Origin: Ridgeia piscesae | Taxonomy: Eukaryota > Annelida > Polychaeta > Sabellida > Siboglinidae | Assembly (NCBI GenBank): GCA_025642075.2 | Contig: JAODUO010001225.1 | Span: 1-64,000, forward strand | Reading direction: 5' to 3' | DNA: 64,000 bases | Shown here: in pieces, positions 63,671-64,000 of the stretch | Numbering within the stretch: position 1 is the stretch's first letter | How the letters are laid out: each line of letters begins with the position of its first letter | Translations under genes and position numbers: made by a program | Notes under the pieces: generated by a model | Database searches by the model: none | Seen by the model: the letters and a program-made list of their open reading frames with translations, nothing else | Told to the model about the DNA's origin: nothing

Positions 63671-63952
63671 ATCCCCTCAGTACCCAAGTCAGTCATTCTG
63701 CAAATCCAACTGAAGGGAAGTCTATGACAATGACTTGTGACATCACAGATGGTAGACCTACAACCATCACACAAATGACATGGAAAAAAGGCAACACAAC
63801 ACTCCATAACTCTAATCACTACCAACTCAGTGACAAAGTCTTGACAATAAGTTCTCTTGACCACAGTTTGGACGATGGTCACTACTCATGTGCTGCAAAG
63901 AATGACGCTGGCATGGGGCACTTCAGTTCGACATTTCATCTGCTGGTGAATT
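63671..63952 (+). CDS. Ig-superfamily gene, Ig-domain exon d
   Basis: A 282-base exon, acceptor TTCTAG ending at 63,670 and donor GTAAGT at 63,953, phase 1-1. It encodes an I-set/C2-type domain closely related to exon c: MTCDITDGRPTTI, MTWKKGNTTL, YQLSDKVLTISSLDHSLDD and GHYSCAAKNDAG. NTT is a possible glycosylation site. A third or later related exon may lie beyond the window edge, because the gene is still open here. The product is presumably an extracellular Ig-repeat protein; no signal peptide, membrane segment or cytoplasmic tail lies in the window, so its class cannot be fixed. Confidence 0.9.
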
Positions 63953-64000
63953 GTAAGTGTGCACTTATTTTATGTGAAACATAAATTGGTGTTACTTCAA

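Overview
This looks like nuclear DNA from an intron-rich, repeat-rich marine invertebrate, most likely a lophotrochozoan such as a mollusc. The reasons are AT-rich non-coding DNA, immunoglobulin-domain exons with GT/GC donors and AG acceptors, and many decayed non-LTR retrotransposons (CR1-, L2-, Jockey- and RTE-like). There is also a SINE with a LINE-like tail and a pogo-like element. The taxonomic guess is an inference. No prokaryotic gene organisation, rRNA or CRISPR array is visible.

Bases 1 to about 13,850 form a giant imperfect inverted repeat centred near 6,150 on AT microsatellites. The right arm (6,431-13,850) reads as clean DNA. The left arm (1-5,865) is a shortened, homopolymer-corrupted reverse complement of it and contains a run of 195 G. 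This is most simply a fold-back read or assembly artefact, so gene calls in the left arm should not be trusted.

The main gene is a plus-strand immunoglobulin-superfamily gene running from about 15.9 kb past the right edge. Four exons are visible: 15,949-16,272, 49,733-50,056, 61,703-61,999 and 63,671-63,952. Each encodes one Ig domain and each is phase 1-1. The leader, further domains, membrane segment and tail are not in view. The presumed intron between the first two is 33.5 kb. It holds a 307-nt A-free tract, a segmental duplication, a 5.2-kb 18-bp hairpin minisatellite, a 111-bp minisatellite and a stack of nested LINEs.

The LINE stack (33.3-42.6 kb) is a minus-strand Jockey-like element split into three pieces by two plus-strand insertions, an L2-like copy and a CR1-like copy with an SGNH-hydrolase ORF1. 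At 18,962-19,937 an RTE-like fragment can be dated relative to its surroundings, because the related copy at 30,026 keeps the empty target site.

The second large intron (50.1-61.7 kb) holds a minus-strand pseudogene of a large uncharacterised invertebrate protein family (52.3-54.9 kb), flanked by inverted repeats that suggest a DNA transposon. It also holds a split L2-like LINE and several copies of a dispersed intronic repeat. Apart from the Ig exons no intact host gene was recognised.
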